Shown: positions 1-7,782 of the stretch, one piece after another | Numbering within the stretch: the first letter of the stretch is position 1 | Layout: the number at the start of each line of letters is the position of its first letter | DNA from: Sulfurimonas sp. | Lineage (GTDB): Bacteria; Campylobacterota; Campylobacteria; Campylobacterales; Sulfurimonadaceae | DNA length: 14,391 nt | Reading direction: 5' to 3' | Assembly: GCA_026988735.1 (NCBI GenBank) | Contig: JALSKR010000159.1 | Location: 1-14,391, forward strand | Made by a program: the position numbers and the translations under genes | Notes under the pieces: generated by a model | The model's database searches: none | What the model was told of the DNA's origin: nothing | Seen by the model: the letters and a program-made list of their open reading frames with translations, nothing else

Positions 1-2
1 AT

Positions 3-137
3 GTTTTGCTGCAAAATTTTCAAGATGCCGGATTGAAAAATACAAATGTCTTTATTTTGACTTTTGACAGAGAATTAAAAGAACGTTTCAGCGAAATAGC
101 CCATCCAAGCAATAATCTTTTTATAATGGCTCAATAA
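3..137 (+). CDS. C-terminal end of an unidentified protein (5' part outside window)
   Basis: Reading frame 3 is open from the window edge to a TAA at 135-137 and gives the last 44 residues of a protein. The peptide mixes hydrophobic and charged residues (a stretch reading NVFILTFDRELKERF near the middle) and ends NNLFIMAQ. I do not recognise the family. It is the only open plus-strand frame here, since the other two meet stops within the first 70 bases. It runs head-on into the FIST-GGDEF-EAL gene, whose stop lies at 121-123, so the two coding ends overlap by 17 bases with no room for a separate terminator. That it is a real gene is inferred from the open frame and natural-looking composition. 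The evidence is modest because so little of it is in view. Confidence 0.5.
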   Translation, partial: VLLQNFQDAGLKNTNVFILTFDRELKERFSEIAHPSNNLFIMAQ

Positions 138-2622
138 GCTTTTCCTGTGGTTCACCAAGGTAATACCCTTGTGCATATTCTATACCAATTTCTCTGACAA
201 CATCCAATACTTCAGCAGAGTGTACAAACTCTGCTATGACTTTTTTCCCAAGTTTTTTTGCAAATACAACAATTGTTTCGACAATCAAGCGCGAATTTTG
301 ATCCTGGTGGATGTTTTTAATCAGTGAACCGTCTATTTTCATATAATCACATGAAATATTTGTCATATATTGAAAATTGGCAAATCCGCTTCCAAAATCA
401 TCAATGGCAATGGATGCGCCTGATGCATACACTTCTTTTGTAAAATCGTTTACAATATTTTCGTTCGTATACTCCTGTGTTTCCAAAATCTCTATTGTCA
501 ACTGTTTTGCAATATCATACTCTTTGATTTTTTCAAAGAGAAAATTTCGCATTTTTTCACTGAATATGTCACCAAAAGAGAGATTGATGCTAAAGTCCAA
601 ACCGTTGCGGGCAAAAAAAGAAAATGTTTTTTCTATCATAATCTCAGTTATTCTAGGATAGAGTCTTATTTTTTCACTGATTTCAAGGAAAAAATAGGGA
701 GAAAGGATTTTTCCGTCAGCTTTTTTCAGACGCACAAGAGCTTCATATTTTTCAAGTTTTCCTGTTTTTATATTAAAAACAGGCTGATAATACGGAATAA
801 TGTCATCATTGTCTATCGCTCTTTTAATCTCATTTGCCATTTGTAGATTTGACTCATATTTTTTTGCAAGTTCTAAAGATTTATTAAAAATCAAATAGGG
901 TTTGTGTGCTTTTTTCGCAGCTTTAAGTACCATATCAGCATTTGCGAGACCGGTTTTTTTCTCATTGATATATGCTGCAGAAACAGTCACCGAAACATGG
1001 ATAACCTGATCTTTCACCAAGAACTCTTTTTTTTCTATAGTGCTTATAAGCTGTTGAATTGTATTTTCGATAACGGTATAGGTTTGCTCTTGGTTTGAAA
1101 TAATCGCAAACTCATCCGAAGGCAACTTAAATAACTCCATTCCTGCACTTTGAGTAAATTCATGTAAATACTGTGACATTTTTACCAATACAGTATCTCC
1201 GACAGCATGCCCGTAAAAATCATTTATAGTGGTGAAATCATCAATATTTACCAGAAAAACTGTCTCACCTACACACTCATCAATCCTATGAAGCAGACTC
1301 AATCTGTTTGGCATCTCCGTCAATTTATCAAAATATGCCTGCTTGTAGATAAACTCCGCACTTCTTTGCACCCTTTTTTCAAGTTCGGCATTTAACTCAG
1401 CCAACTCCTGTGATACACTGTTTGCCAGGTTTGCAAGTGCATATTCCGTACTCACTGTAAAATTCTTTTTGTGCTTTACGCTTCTTTTATGAACAGCTTC
1501 GAGTGTTTCGTTGCTTTCGCTTAGACCGAGCAGAGTAATGGATTCATTGAGCAAATCACTTTTTCGATGAGAAAAAAATTCCCCGTAGGTAAAAAAACCA
1601 CTTATATCACCAAACGTAGAGAGCCCTTCTAGTTCATACTCTATATATTTTTCCATAAAGCGTCTTCTTGCCATACAGGAGTAAACAAATACAGCTTCGG
1701 GTTGAAACTGCAGTCTGTCAAATATTTTATCCAGCTGATATTCACCGCTTTTTAACAGATTATCAACATTGCCTACACCAAAACGCACTTTTTCACCCTC
1801 TTGCAGGTTGCCGGCAAAGGTCAAAGAACCGTCATTATGTTTAAACAGAACTGCTCTGCCTATGTTTACACCCTCTTTTTCAAAAATAAGTGGAAATTCT
1901 ATACCGATTTGAGGGAGATTTTGAGCCAGTTCTTTACCCATATATTTTGCATAAATATCTACAGCACTTATACCGTCTATTTCATATACTCTGTTTTTTA
2001 CTGCCTTTGTAATTGTAAGCTTTTTGCCTATAGGTGTCCAATCAAAACTGTAGTGGGTAAAAACATTCAATGCATCAGAGTTTAAAGTAACGCCGACTGC
2101 TCCATTTTCTGTAATTTTTTCATTATTAAACACAAAAGTTTTCTTCAGTTCTCCGTTGTCACCGGCCAATCCGCCTGAAACTACGATGTCAGAATTAATA
2201 CTGTTAATGCCCTTTAAGAACTCTTCCCCATTTGTGTGAATTCCGTCAGCAAAACTGATAAGTACTTTTGTATTGGGGCGAAGAATTTTTCTTAATAATT
2301 TTTTACCACAGATGTAACTCATTTGTATAGAATCGGTGTGTTCAACAAGGGTAGACTGCAACTCTGTCTTTTTAAACTTTGTAAAGGTTGCAACATGTTT
2401 TGATGCAATATAAATATCTGTATTGTGCAAGGCTCCATCTGTTGTTGTTCCAATAACAGTGGAGTGGGGAAAAGTTGTTGTAAAATAGTTTTGTATCTCT
2501 TTTATCTCTTGAAGATTATTGTTTGCACAAAATATCTGAATAAGTGTTTGGGAGTCTGAAGCAAATTGCTCCATTTTTTTTAATTCTGATATATTTGTAA
2601 ATGTGATAGTTTTATTTAGCAT
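121..2622 (-). CDS. FIST sensor domain fused to degenerate GGDEF and intact EAL (c-di-GMP phosphodiesterase)
   Basis: The protein has 833 residues. About 25-220 is a FIST_N domain and about 225-370 a FIST_C domain (note CMARRRF near 316-322). A short helical linker follows (about 395-425), then GGDEF at about 430-580 and EAL at about 595-833. FIST domains are thought to bind small ligands such as amino acids. The GGDEF signature reads LPSDEF (500-505) and the inhibitory-site Arg upstream is missing, so cyclase activity is unlikely. The EAL domain keeps what a phosphodiesterase needs: EAL 627-629, N680, E711, the DDFG motif at 741-744, K762 and D764, E798 and Q818. There is no transmembrane segment or signal peptide, so it is probably cytosolic. 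It starts at an ATG 76 bases after the ruvX stop, with no clear Shine-Dalgarno and no terminator between, so it may be transcribed with ruvX. The inferred role is ligand-controlled breakdown of cyclic di-GMP. Confidence 0.9.
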   Translation of the reverse strand: MLNKTITFTNISELKKMEQFASDSQTLIQIFCANNNLQEIKEIQNYFTTTFPHSTVIGTTTDGALHNTDIYIASKHVATFTKFKKTELQSTLVEHTDSIQMSYICGKKLLRKILRPNTKVLISFADGIHTNGEEFLKGINSINSDIVVSGGLAGDNGELKKTFVFNNEKITENGAVGVTLNSDALNVFTHYSFDWTPIGKKLTITKAVKNRVYEIDGISAVDIYAKYMGKELAQNLPQIGIEFPLIFEKEGVNIGRAVLFKHNDGSLTFAGNLQEGEKVRFGVGNVDNLLKSGEYQLDKIFDRLQFQPEAVFVYSCMARRRFMEKYIEYELEGLSTFGDISGFFTYGEFFSHRKSDLLNESITLLGLSESNETLEAVHKRSVKHKKNFTVSTEYALANLANSVSQELAELNAELEKRVQRSAEFIYKQAYFDKLTEMPNRLSLLHRIDECVGETVFLVNIDDFTTINDFYGHAVGDTVLVKMSQYLHEFTQSAGMELFKLPSDEFAIISNQEQTYTVIENTIQQLISTIEKKEFLVKDQVIHVSVTVSAAYINEKKTGLANADMVLKAAKKAHKPYLIFNKSLELAKKYESNLQMANEIKRAIDNDDIIPYYQPVFNIKTGKLEKYEALVRLKKADGKILSPYFFLEISEKIRLYPRITEIMIEKTFSFFARNGLDFSINLSFGDIFSEKMRNFLFEKIKEYDIAKQLTIEILETQEYTNENIVNDFTKEVYASGASIAIDDFGSGFANFQYMTNISCDYMKIDGSLIKNIHQDQNSRLIVETIVVFAKKLGKKVIAEFVHSAEVLDVVREIGIEYAQGYYLGEPQEKLIEPL

Positions 2623-2698
2623 AGTTATATTGTAGTAGACAGAAGCTTTAATATTATTGATACCATACCAAAGTAGTAGGAATATTGCTATTTCAGGC

Positions 2699-3094
2699 TT
2701 ACTTTGTGTTAAGTAGTAAAAATCTCTGTAAAATAATCATTGCAGAAAGAGAATCTACTCGACCGTCACGGATATATTTTATTTTACCTTTCATCATATG
2801 CTCCGCTTCAAGTGAGCTGCCGGCTTCATCCTGATAAAAGATTTCTCCCTCAAAATCAACCAGATTCATAAAGTGTGCAATACGTCTGCGCATCTCATCT
2901 TCGCTGCTCCCTCCAAGAGGGATACCTATGACAACAGCATCAACTTCCCACTCTTTTATGGCTTTTTTGACTTCAGCAGAAGCCTGATTACGATTTTTTC
3001 TTATTACTGCAGGAAGAGGAGTAACAATATCTTTATGTGCTGAATATGCCAGTCCGATGCGTTTGAGTCCCAAATCTATTGCAAGATGTTTCAT
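2699..3094 (-). CDS. ruvX: YqgF/RuvX family putative pre-16S rRNA nuclease / Holliday junction resolvase
   Basis: The product has 131 residues, about the usual size for YqgF. It has an RNase H-like fold: AIDLGLKRIGLA (5-16) matches the first-strand G-D-x-G-x-K-R-I-G motif, with D7 as a catalytic acid. VVIGIPLGGSS (54-64) is the second conserved block, QDE (88-90) stands where the family has D-E-R, and VDSLSAMIIL (113-122) carries the last acidic residue, D114. The family has been assigned to 16S rRNA 5'-end maturation and proposed as a Holliday junction resolvase; sequence cannot decide. I chose the ATG at 3094 although the frame is open to 3151: it puts the DLG strand at the N terminus as in the family, lies one base after the mnmE stop, and has GGGAA just upstream. 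The longer version would add 19 residues encoded inside mnmE. Confidence 0.9.
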   Translation of the reverse strand: MKHLAIDLGLKRIGLAYSAHKDIVTPLPAVIRKNRNQASAEVKKAIKEWEVDAVVIGIPLGGSSEDEMRRRIAHFMNLVDFEGEIFYQDEAGSSLEAEHMMKGKIKYIRDGRVDSLSAMIILQRFLLLNTK

Positions 3095-3095
3095 C

Positions 3096-4433
3096 TTATT
3101 TTCCCAGACAAAAAGAGCCGAACATTTTATCGAGCATTTCATCATTTTCAAACGGACGGGTAATGCCTGCCATTGCTTTTACAGCTTCATTAAGATGAAA
3201 AGAAAATATTTCCAATTCTTGATCTTTGAGCGGTTCAAAAGCCTCTTGTATATTTTGCATCGTAGCTTCAACTGCAGAAATTTGACGCTTAGAAATAAGC
3301 ATAATCTCATCACTTACATTGTTTCTATCCATTATTTCTTCAAGTTTTTTTACCAAATCTGAAACATCACTCTTGGAATTTAATGCCAAATCAAAAGCCA
3401 AACCCGGCAAGTCAAATTTTTCTTCCAAATCTATTTTATTTTTAACAACCAGTATCTCTTTTTTTTCTTTGTTTGACGCAATAAGTTTTAGTATCTCTTT
3501 GTCTTGTGCATCTGCAACGCGGGAAGCATCAAACAAAGCAATAACAATATCACTCTCATGAATTGCTTCAAGGCTGCGCTCTATTCCGATACGTTCTATT
3601 TCATCATTTGATTCACGAATACCCGCAGTATCTACAATGCGTATAAGGTGTGTGCCTATTCTGACCTGTTCTTCGATTGTGTCACGCGTTGTGCCGGCTA
3701 TATCACTTACAATTGCCCGGTTATAATTAAGCAGTGCATTTAGAAGTGAACTTTTACCAACATTTGGTTTCCCTATAATAGCCACCTTAAACCCTTGCAT
3801 CAGTCCCTCTCTTGACTTTGAAGCAATAAGTGTTTTTTCAAGCAGTGCATACAGTTTCTCAAGTTTTCTCTGTATCTGTTCTACTAAATCCTGAGGTAAA
3901 TCTTCTTCTGCATAATCTATAGTAACTTCACTGTATGCCAGAATATGAATAATCTCATCTCTGACCTGTTCTATGAATTCTTTCAAAGAACCTTTCATCT
4001 GCGAAGCTAAAATTTTTGCCGCATCTTCACTTTTTGCTTCTATAAGTTGTGCTATCGCTTCAGCTTCACTTAAATCTATTCTTCCGTTGAAAAAAGCGCG
4101 TTTTGAAAATTCACCGGCATTGGCAAGACGCGCCCCGGCTTTTAATGTTGCTCTGAGAATACTTTGTGCAACTATAAAACCACCGTGACACTGAATCTCT
4201 ACAACATCCTCAGCAGTAAAAGAGTATGGTCCTTGAAAATAGATAACAATCGCTTCATCAATAAGCTCATTTTTATTATTGTAAATATTTGTGAGTGTGG
4301 CATGTCTGGGGATGAAATCTTCTTTACATGTAAGCTGTTTTGCTATTGTCAGAGCTTTTTCACCACTCAGACGAATAATAGCAATAGAGCCAATGCCATT
4401 GGCTGTTGCAATGGCGGCTATAGTCTCATTCAT
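3096..4433 (-). CDS. mnmE: tRNA uridine-5-carboxymethylaminomethyl(34) synthesis GTPase MnmE
   Basis: MnmE works with MnmG to modify U34 of certain tRNAs, using GTP and a folate cofactor. The 445 residues are full length. The N-terminal folate-binding domain spans about 1-118. A helical domain surrounds the inserted G domain (about 215-370), which has P-loop GKPNVGKS (221-228), DTAG (268-271) and NKID (332-335). The protein ends FCLGK, with the conserved catalytic Cys at 442; the family more often ends C-I-G-K, so Leu is a mild variant. The start ATG lies three bases after the jag stop and the TAA is one base before ruvX, which indicates translational coupling in the rpmH-yidC operon. Codons 33-37 (QLTCK) contain one copy of the TTACATGTAA palindrome described separately. 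Confidence 0.97.
   Translation of the reverse strand: MNETIAAIATANGIGSIAIIRLSGEKALTIAKQLTCKEDFIPRHATLTNIYNNKNELIDEAIVIYFQGPYSFTAEDVVEIQCHGGFIVAQSILRATLKAGARLANAGEFSKRAFFNGRIDLSEAEAIAQLIEAKSEDAAKILASQMKGSLKEFIEQVRDEIIHILAYSEVTIDYAEEDLPQDLVEQIQRKLEKLYALLEKTLIASKSREGLMQGFKVAIIGKPNVGKSSLLNALLNYNRAIVSDIAGTTRDTIEEQVRIGTHLIRIVDTAGIRESNDEIERIGIERSLEAIHESDIVIALFDASRVADAQDKEILKLIASNKEKKEILVVKNKIDLEEKFDLPGLAFDLALNSKSDVSDLVKKLEEIMDRNNVSDEIMLISKRQISAVEATMQNIQEAFEPLKDQELEIFSFHLNEAVKAMAGITRPFENDEMLDKMFGSFCLGK
4324..4333. repeat. TTACATGTAA palindrome in mnmE
   Basis: This exact copy is read in a different frame from those in the PLP-enzyme gene (it gives L-T-C-K within QLTCK of MnmE). That suggests recurrence at DNA level rather than a shared protein motif. 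Confidence 0.55.
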
Positions 4434-4436
4434 GGT

Positions 4437-5321
4437 CTAGCTGTTGTGGTAATCATTGATGATTATGTATTTCAGACCGTCTTTTGTAGAACGAATAACT
4501 ACATATTTGTCAGGATACCGTTCACGCAACTCTTTGAGTGCAATTTGTACCAATACACCGTCAAGTATTTTTGTCTGTGCCCGTCCGTCTCTGTCTATAT
4601 TTTCATAAACATTTGTTAAGTATCTACCGACTGATTCTTCCTGGTTTTTTAAAAACTCTGCTATCTCAAGTCGTATTTGCAAACCGTATTTTGTATTAAT
4701 CCAATTAAACAGCATATAAGAGAGTGCCTTGTATCTATAGCCCTCTTTTCCTATAAGAAGCGCTGCATCTTCACCTTTAAACTCAATCAAAAGTGTTTCT
4801 TTGTCATAAGCTGAAACTTCAACTTTTTCTATATCAAAACATATAAGAGCAAAAAGTTCGTTAATATCTTTTTTTACCTCTGTAACTATTGTCTCTATAT
4901 TTGGAGTATCGGTAACTTCTTCTATTGCTATGTCGTCATATTCATCATCATAGTCTGCTGTATATGCAAGCCCGCTCGCCAGATCTTCTTCGAGTTCATC
5001 TTCATCCTGATCACTCACAAATGACGCGGGCATAATTGTATCGTTAAGCATTGTATGCGGTTGTATATCATCACTTTCATCCGGCAGAATTTCCGGAACA
5101 TTTTGAGGAGCTTTTTGTAATTCGCTCTCTTGCTCTTTTTCTTCTTTGGGAATCTCATTTTTTATCGTTGCAACAATTATGGCTTTCTTTTTAAAAAAAC
5201 CTAAAAAACCACTGCTTGGAGCCTGTACAACTTCAACAGCCAACTGCGTCACAGAACAGTCCAGTGCAGTGGCTGCATCTTTAAATGCACCTTCTAAGGT
5301 TACTGCCTCAATCTTAATCAT
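4437..5321 (-). CDS. jag: Jag/KhpB RNA-binding protein (SpoIIIJ-associated)
   Basis: The protein has 294 residues. A Jag_N domain occupies about 1-52, including the basic SSGFLGFFKKKA stretch (36-47). An acidic, low-complexity linker rich in Asp and Glu runs from about 55 to 145. A KH domain follows with GKEG (191-194) as its G-x-x-G RNA-binding loop. The last 55 residues occupy the place of the R3H domain, but the R-x-x-x-H signature is not visible, so this is a diverged R3H fold at best. The ATG shares its A with the yidC TAA (a TAATG overlap), a classic coupling arrangement. In many bacteria jag follows yidC, and the family is linked to RNA binding and cell-envelope control. The product is most likely a cytosolic RNA chaperone or regulator. 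The long acidic linker is notable next to the short Gram-positive forms. Confidence 0.9.
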   Translation of the reverse strand: MIKIEAVTLEGAFKDAATALDCSVTQLAVEVVQAPSSGFLGFFKKKAIIVATIKNEIPKEEKEQESELQKAPQNVPEILPDESDDIQPHTMLNDTIMPASFVSDQDEDELEEDLASGLAYTADYDDEYDDIAIEEVTDTPNIETIVTEVKKDINELFALICFDIEKVEVSAYDKETLLIEFKGEDAALLIGKEGYRYKALSYMLFNWINTKYGLQIRLEIAEFLKNQEESVGRYLTNVYENIDRDGRAQTKILDGVLVQIALKELRERYPDKYVVIRSTKDGLKYIIINDYHNS

Positions 5322-6931
5322 TATTTTTTCTCACTGCTTTTTTCAAGTGCCGCTTTTGCATCTTTGGCATTTTTGAACTGCTGATTCACAATATACTGCT
5401 GTGCAATTGAGAACAGGTTGTTTGTAAACCAGTACAGTACCAATCCCGAAGGAAAAGTTACAAAGAAAAATGTAAATATGACAGGTAGATATTTAAATAC
5501 TTTTTCCTGCATAGGATCTGTAAAATTGTTTGGTGTCATTCGTTGCTGTAAAAACATAGATGCACCCATTAAAATCGGCAGCACATAGTACGGATCCATA
5601 CGGGACAGGTCGTTAATCCACAGAATCCATGGTGCTCCCTGCAACTCAACAGCATTCAAAAGTGTTCTGTAAAGCGCAAAAAACACAGGAATCTGTAATA
5701 TCATAGGAAGACATCCGCCTAATGGATTTGCTCCGTGTTTTTTATACATTTCCATTGTCGCCGCATTAAGACGCTGTGGATCTTTTTTGTATTTTTCTTT
5801 GAGCTCTTTGAGTTTCGGTGCAAGTTCTTTCATTTTTTGCATAGAAACCATACCTTTGTATGTCAAAGGATATAACACAATTCTGATAATGGCAGTCAAG
5901 GCAATTATCGCCCATCCCCAGTTCCCAAAAATTCCGTGTAACCAGGAAAGAAGCGCAAAAAGAGGTTTTGCCGCAAAAGTAAACCAGCCATATTCTATTG
6001 CATTTGTAAGCATAGGATCAATTGCCTTAAGCACCTTATGCTCTTTAGGTCCTATATACCCGTGAATGTTTTCATCTTTGTCTGCTTCAAAGTAGACAAC
6101 AGGATTATCATCTTTTCCGCGTTCAACAATTACATTTGTCTCTTTTTTAAATCCATACAGTATAATTGCCGTATACTGGTCAAACGAAGAGGCAAGCTTC
6201 ACACCCTGAAATACTTTTCTGCCCTCGGCATCACCGTCTTCTATAATATGTACCACATCATCATCTGTATATATCAGTGCTCCGGCAACTGCCATAAGTT
6301 TTTTAGAAACCTGTGGTCTGTCTCCCAGATAGACATAGTGTCTTACATCTTTAGAAGTGGATATTTTTGCATCATAATGACCATCGGCATAAAATGTCAA
6401 TACTTTTGTAACAGTAAGATCTGACAATTTTTGTGTCAATGTAACAGTAACAGGCTTGTCATCCAAGGCTACATTACTTACATTCGCACTGTATGCGACT
6501 TTCATTGCCTCATCATTGATGGCATCATCACTGAAACGGATATAAAGAGGTTTCGTTCCAAACTCCGGAATAACCTGTGCATGAAGATTGTCATCATTTC
6601 TGAACTTCTCTTCAAGCAACTCTTTTGAAGATATACGTCCGAGCGTATCAATCTTTAAAATAAAATTTTTGTTTGTAATTGTAACAATCGTATTTGAGGT
6701 ACCCTGGTTTACTTTTTCCTGCTGAGAAACAGCATGCCCTGAAGCCTCTTCTACCTGTGATGCAACATCTTTGTTTTGTGTATCTGTTAAAGATGCAGCA
6801 TTCTCTGTTTTAGCGTTTTGCGCTACCTTTTGTTCTTTTGGCGGAAATATCGCAGTATAGCCTACGAAAAAAATTATTGACAACAGTACGGCGACCATTA
6901 ATCTTTGATTTGGTGACATTTTGTCTAACAC
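5321..6931 (-). CDS. yidC: YidC/Oxa1 membrane protein insertase
   Basis: YidC inserts and folds inner-membrane proteins, alone or with SecYEG. The 536 residues have the Gram-negative layout: N-terminal membrane anchor (about 11-29), a large periplasmic beta domain (about 75-305), and the conserved insertase core with five membrane segments from about 320 to 515. R350 in IIRIVLYPLT is the groove arginine typical of the family. A lysine-rich cytoplasmic loop follows (364-400), and the tail is charged. The start is GTG at 6931, four bases after the yidD stop codon. AAAGGG at a spacing of 6 supports it over the in-frame ATG at 6919, which would lie 18 bases from the same site and lose four residues. 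The 3' end overlaps the jag start by one base. Confidence 0.97.
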   Translation of the reverse strand: MLDKMSPNQRLMVAVLLSIIFFVGYTAIFPPKEQKVAQNAKTENAASLTDTQNKDVASQVEEASGHAVSQQEKVNQGTSNTIVTITNKNFILKIDTLGRISSKELLEEKFRNDDNLHAQVIPEFGTKPLYIRFSDDAINDEAMKVAYSANVSNVALDDKPVTVTLTQKLSDLTVTKVLTFYADGHYDAKISTSKDVRHYVYLGDRPQVSKKLMAVAGALIYTDDDVVHIIEDGDAEGRKVFQGVKLASSFDQYTAIILYGFKKETNVIVERGKDDNPVVYFEADKDENIHGYIGPKEHKVLKAIDPMLTNAIEYGWFTFAAKPLFALLSWLHGIFGNWGWAIIALTAIIRIVLYPLTYKGMVSMQKMKELAPKLKELKEKYKKDPQRLNAATMEMYKKHGANPLGGCLPMILQIPVFFALYRTLLNAVELQGAPWILWINDLSRMDPYYVLPILMGASMFLQQRMTPNNFTDPMQEKVFKYLPVIFTFFFVTFPSGLVLYWFTNNLFSIAQQYIVNQQFKNAKDAKAALEKSSEKK

Positions 6932-6934
6932 AAA

Positions 6935-7258
6935 TTACCCTTTATATAAAAAATTTTTTATGATGTAATAGCGGTTTTTTTTATTTGGAACCAACCAATA
7001 TTTTACAGCATCAATCTTAAGATGAGCAGGGTGCAAAGAGAGTCTATCCAAGAGAGGATACTCTATTCCGCCGTCAAAAAATTGATTGCAACGTAGTATT
7101 CTAGTAAAAGAGTGGTAAAAAGCACTTGAAATTGAATTATTTTCGAAATTTATGCGTGCATATTCGCTACATGTAGGATAATAGCGACATGATCCATAGC
7201 CGATAAGTGTAAAAAATTTCTGATAAAGCCATAAAAGCTTAAGTAAAAGTTTTCGCAC
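6935..7258 (-). CDS. yidD: Membrane protein insertion efficiency factor YidD
   Basis: YidD is a small, membrane-associated protein that helps YidC-dependent insertion. The core motifs are clear: YGSCRYYPTCSEYA (21-34), with both Cys residues, and RILRCNQFFDGGIEYP (53-68). An amphipathic basic N terminus (RKLLLKLLWLYQKFF) fits membrane attachment. At 107 residues it exceeds the more usual 70-90, because of about 35 extra C-terminal residues rich in Lys, Tyr and Ile. The start is GTG at 7258. It overlaps the rnpA 3' end by 20 bases and has no clear Shine-Dalgarno, so translation is probably coupled to rnpA. No other Met codon exists in the frame, and a later start would cut into the conserved N-terminal helix. 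Confidence 0.92.
   Translation of the reverse strand: MRKLLLKLLWLYQKFFTLIGYGSCRYYPTCSEYARINFENNSISSAFYHSFTRILRCNQFFDGGIEYPLLDRLSLHPAHLKIDAVKYWLVPNKKNRYYIIKNFLYKG
6938..6943 (-). promoter_or_regulatory. Ribosome binding site deciding the yidC GTG start
   Basis: The minus strand reads AAAGGG, then six bases, then GTG. The hexamer straddles the end of yidD. Its spacing suits the GTG at 6931 and is too long for the ATG at 6919. Confidence 0.6.
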
Positions 7259-7550
7259 GGGTTAATACTTTGTTAAAATCATTGGTGAGTTTTTCAAATG
7301 GTGCATCAAAAATTCCTGCTTTTGCAACAAAAACATAGATACCGTCTTTTAGAGAATGTGAGTATTCACAAAAAAGCGCACGAAGACGACGCTTCGCACG
7401 GTTTCGCTTCACTGCATTGCCAAGTTTCTTGGTAGCTGTAAAACCTACTTTGCGTACTCCTGATTGAGGAAGAAAAAACAGAACAACACTGTTCGAGTGC
7501 TGGTTCTTTCCTTTTTTATAAACATATTGAAACTCTTTGTGAAGTTTCAA
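7239..7550 (-). CDS. rnpA: Ribonuclease P protein component
   Basis: This is the basic protein subunit of RNase P, which binds the catalytic RNA and pre-tRNA leaders for 5' maturation. The 103 residues include the RNR signature, NAVKRNRAKRRLR (45-57), and the preceding beta strand VRKVGFTATKKLG (32-44). The N terminus is short: the usual R-L-(x)n-F-x-x-V-x-K segment appears as KLHKEFQYVYKKGK starting at residue 2. I take TTG at 7550 as the start because an in-frame stop lies 11 codons upstream (inside rpmH) and no ATG or GTG lies between. A Shine-Dalgarno-like GGCGGA sits 9 bases ahead. The gene begins 14 bases after rpmH and overlaps yidD, the standard operon order. Confidence 0.93.
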   Translation of the reverse strand: MKLHKEFQYVYKKGKNQHSNSVVLFFLPQSGVRKVGFTATKKLGNAVKRNRAKRRLRALFCEYSHSLKDGIYVFVAKAGIFDAPFEKLTNDFNKVLTRAKTFT

Positions 7551-7559
7551 TGTGTTAAA

Positions 7560-7566
7560 TCCGCCT
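7560..7566 (-). promoter_or_regulatory. Ribosome binding site for the TTG start of rnpA
   Basis: The minus strand reads AGGCGGA, nine bases before the TTG at 7550. It overlaps the rpmH stop codon, so ribosomes ending rpmH are well placed to start rnpA. It supports the TTG as the true start in the absence of any ATG. Confidence 0.5.
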
Positions 7567-7699
7567 ATACTGTCAATTTTTTACGACCTTTGGCACGACG
7601 ACGGTTAATGATATTACGTCCATTTTTAGTAGCCATTCTAGCTCTAAAACCGTGTGTTCGTTTTCTAGGTGTATTATGTGGTTGGTATGTTCTTTTCAT
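7565..7699 (-). CDS. rpmH: 50S ribosomal protein L34
   Basis: This is a 44-residue protein, [14 protein letters not shown] at the start and GRKKLTV at the end, with [10 protein letters not shown] near the C terminus. These are the hallmarks of L34, a small basic protein of the large ribosomal subunit. It starts at an ATG preceded by AAGGA at a spacing of 9 and ends in TAG. It heads the rnpA-yidD-yidC-jag-mnmE-ruvX run. In many bacteria this gene lies beside dnaA and the replication origin; here its upstream neighbour is clpB, and I see no cluster of DnaA boxes. No convincing promoter is visible in the 68-base gap to clpB: a TTAAAT sits at a suitable distance but has no good -35. Confidence 0.98.
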   Translation of the reverse strand: MKRTYQPHNTPRKRTHGFRARMATKNGRNIINRRRAKGRKKLTV

Positions 7700-7759
7700 A
7701 TCGACATATCCTTATCTGATTTAAGTTCGGAAGTGTACAAAAACTTTACTTAAAATGGG

Positions 7760-7782
7760 GTTAAGGTTTAAGAAACCTTAAC
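7760..7782 (-). terminator. Perfect 10-bp hairpin across the clpB stop codon
   Basis: GTTAAGGTTT and AAACCTTAAC form perfect arms around a 3-base loop, spanning the last codons and TAA of clpB. On the minus strand the stem is followed by CCCCATTTTAAG, a poor U-tract. It may be a weak terminator of clpB or an mRNA 3'-end structure that lets some transcription pass into rpmH. The stem is AT-rich, so strength is uncertain. Confidence 0.45.

Noticed and set aside
3095..3151. Longer ruvX start adding 19 residues
   Set aside because: The extra residues are encoded inside the mnmE C terminus, look unlike the family, and the ATG at 3094 fits the family N terminus and operon spacing.
4164..4619. 151-residue plus-strand open frame across the mnmE-jag junction
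   Set aside because: It is antisense to two well-supported genes, Cys- and Ile-rich, and has no recognisable motif.
5611..5620. DnaA-box-like TTAATCCACA near the rpmH-yidC cluster
   Set aside because: It is a single imperfect match inside yidC with no cluster or AT-rich unwinding region, so it gives no support for an origin.
7699..7708. Tiny upstream frame ATG-TCG-ATA-TGA overlapping the rpmH start
   Set aside because: The AAGGA site is directly adjacent to this ATG, too close for initiation, and well spaced for the rpmH ATG.
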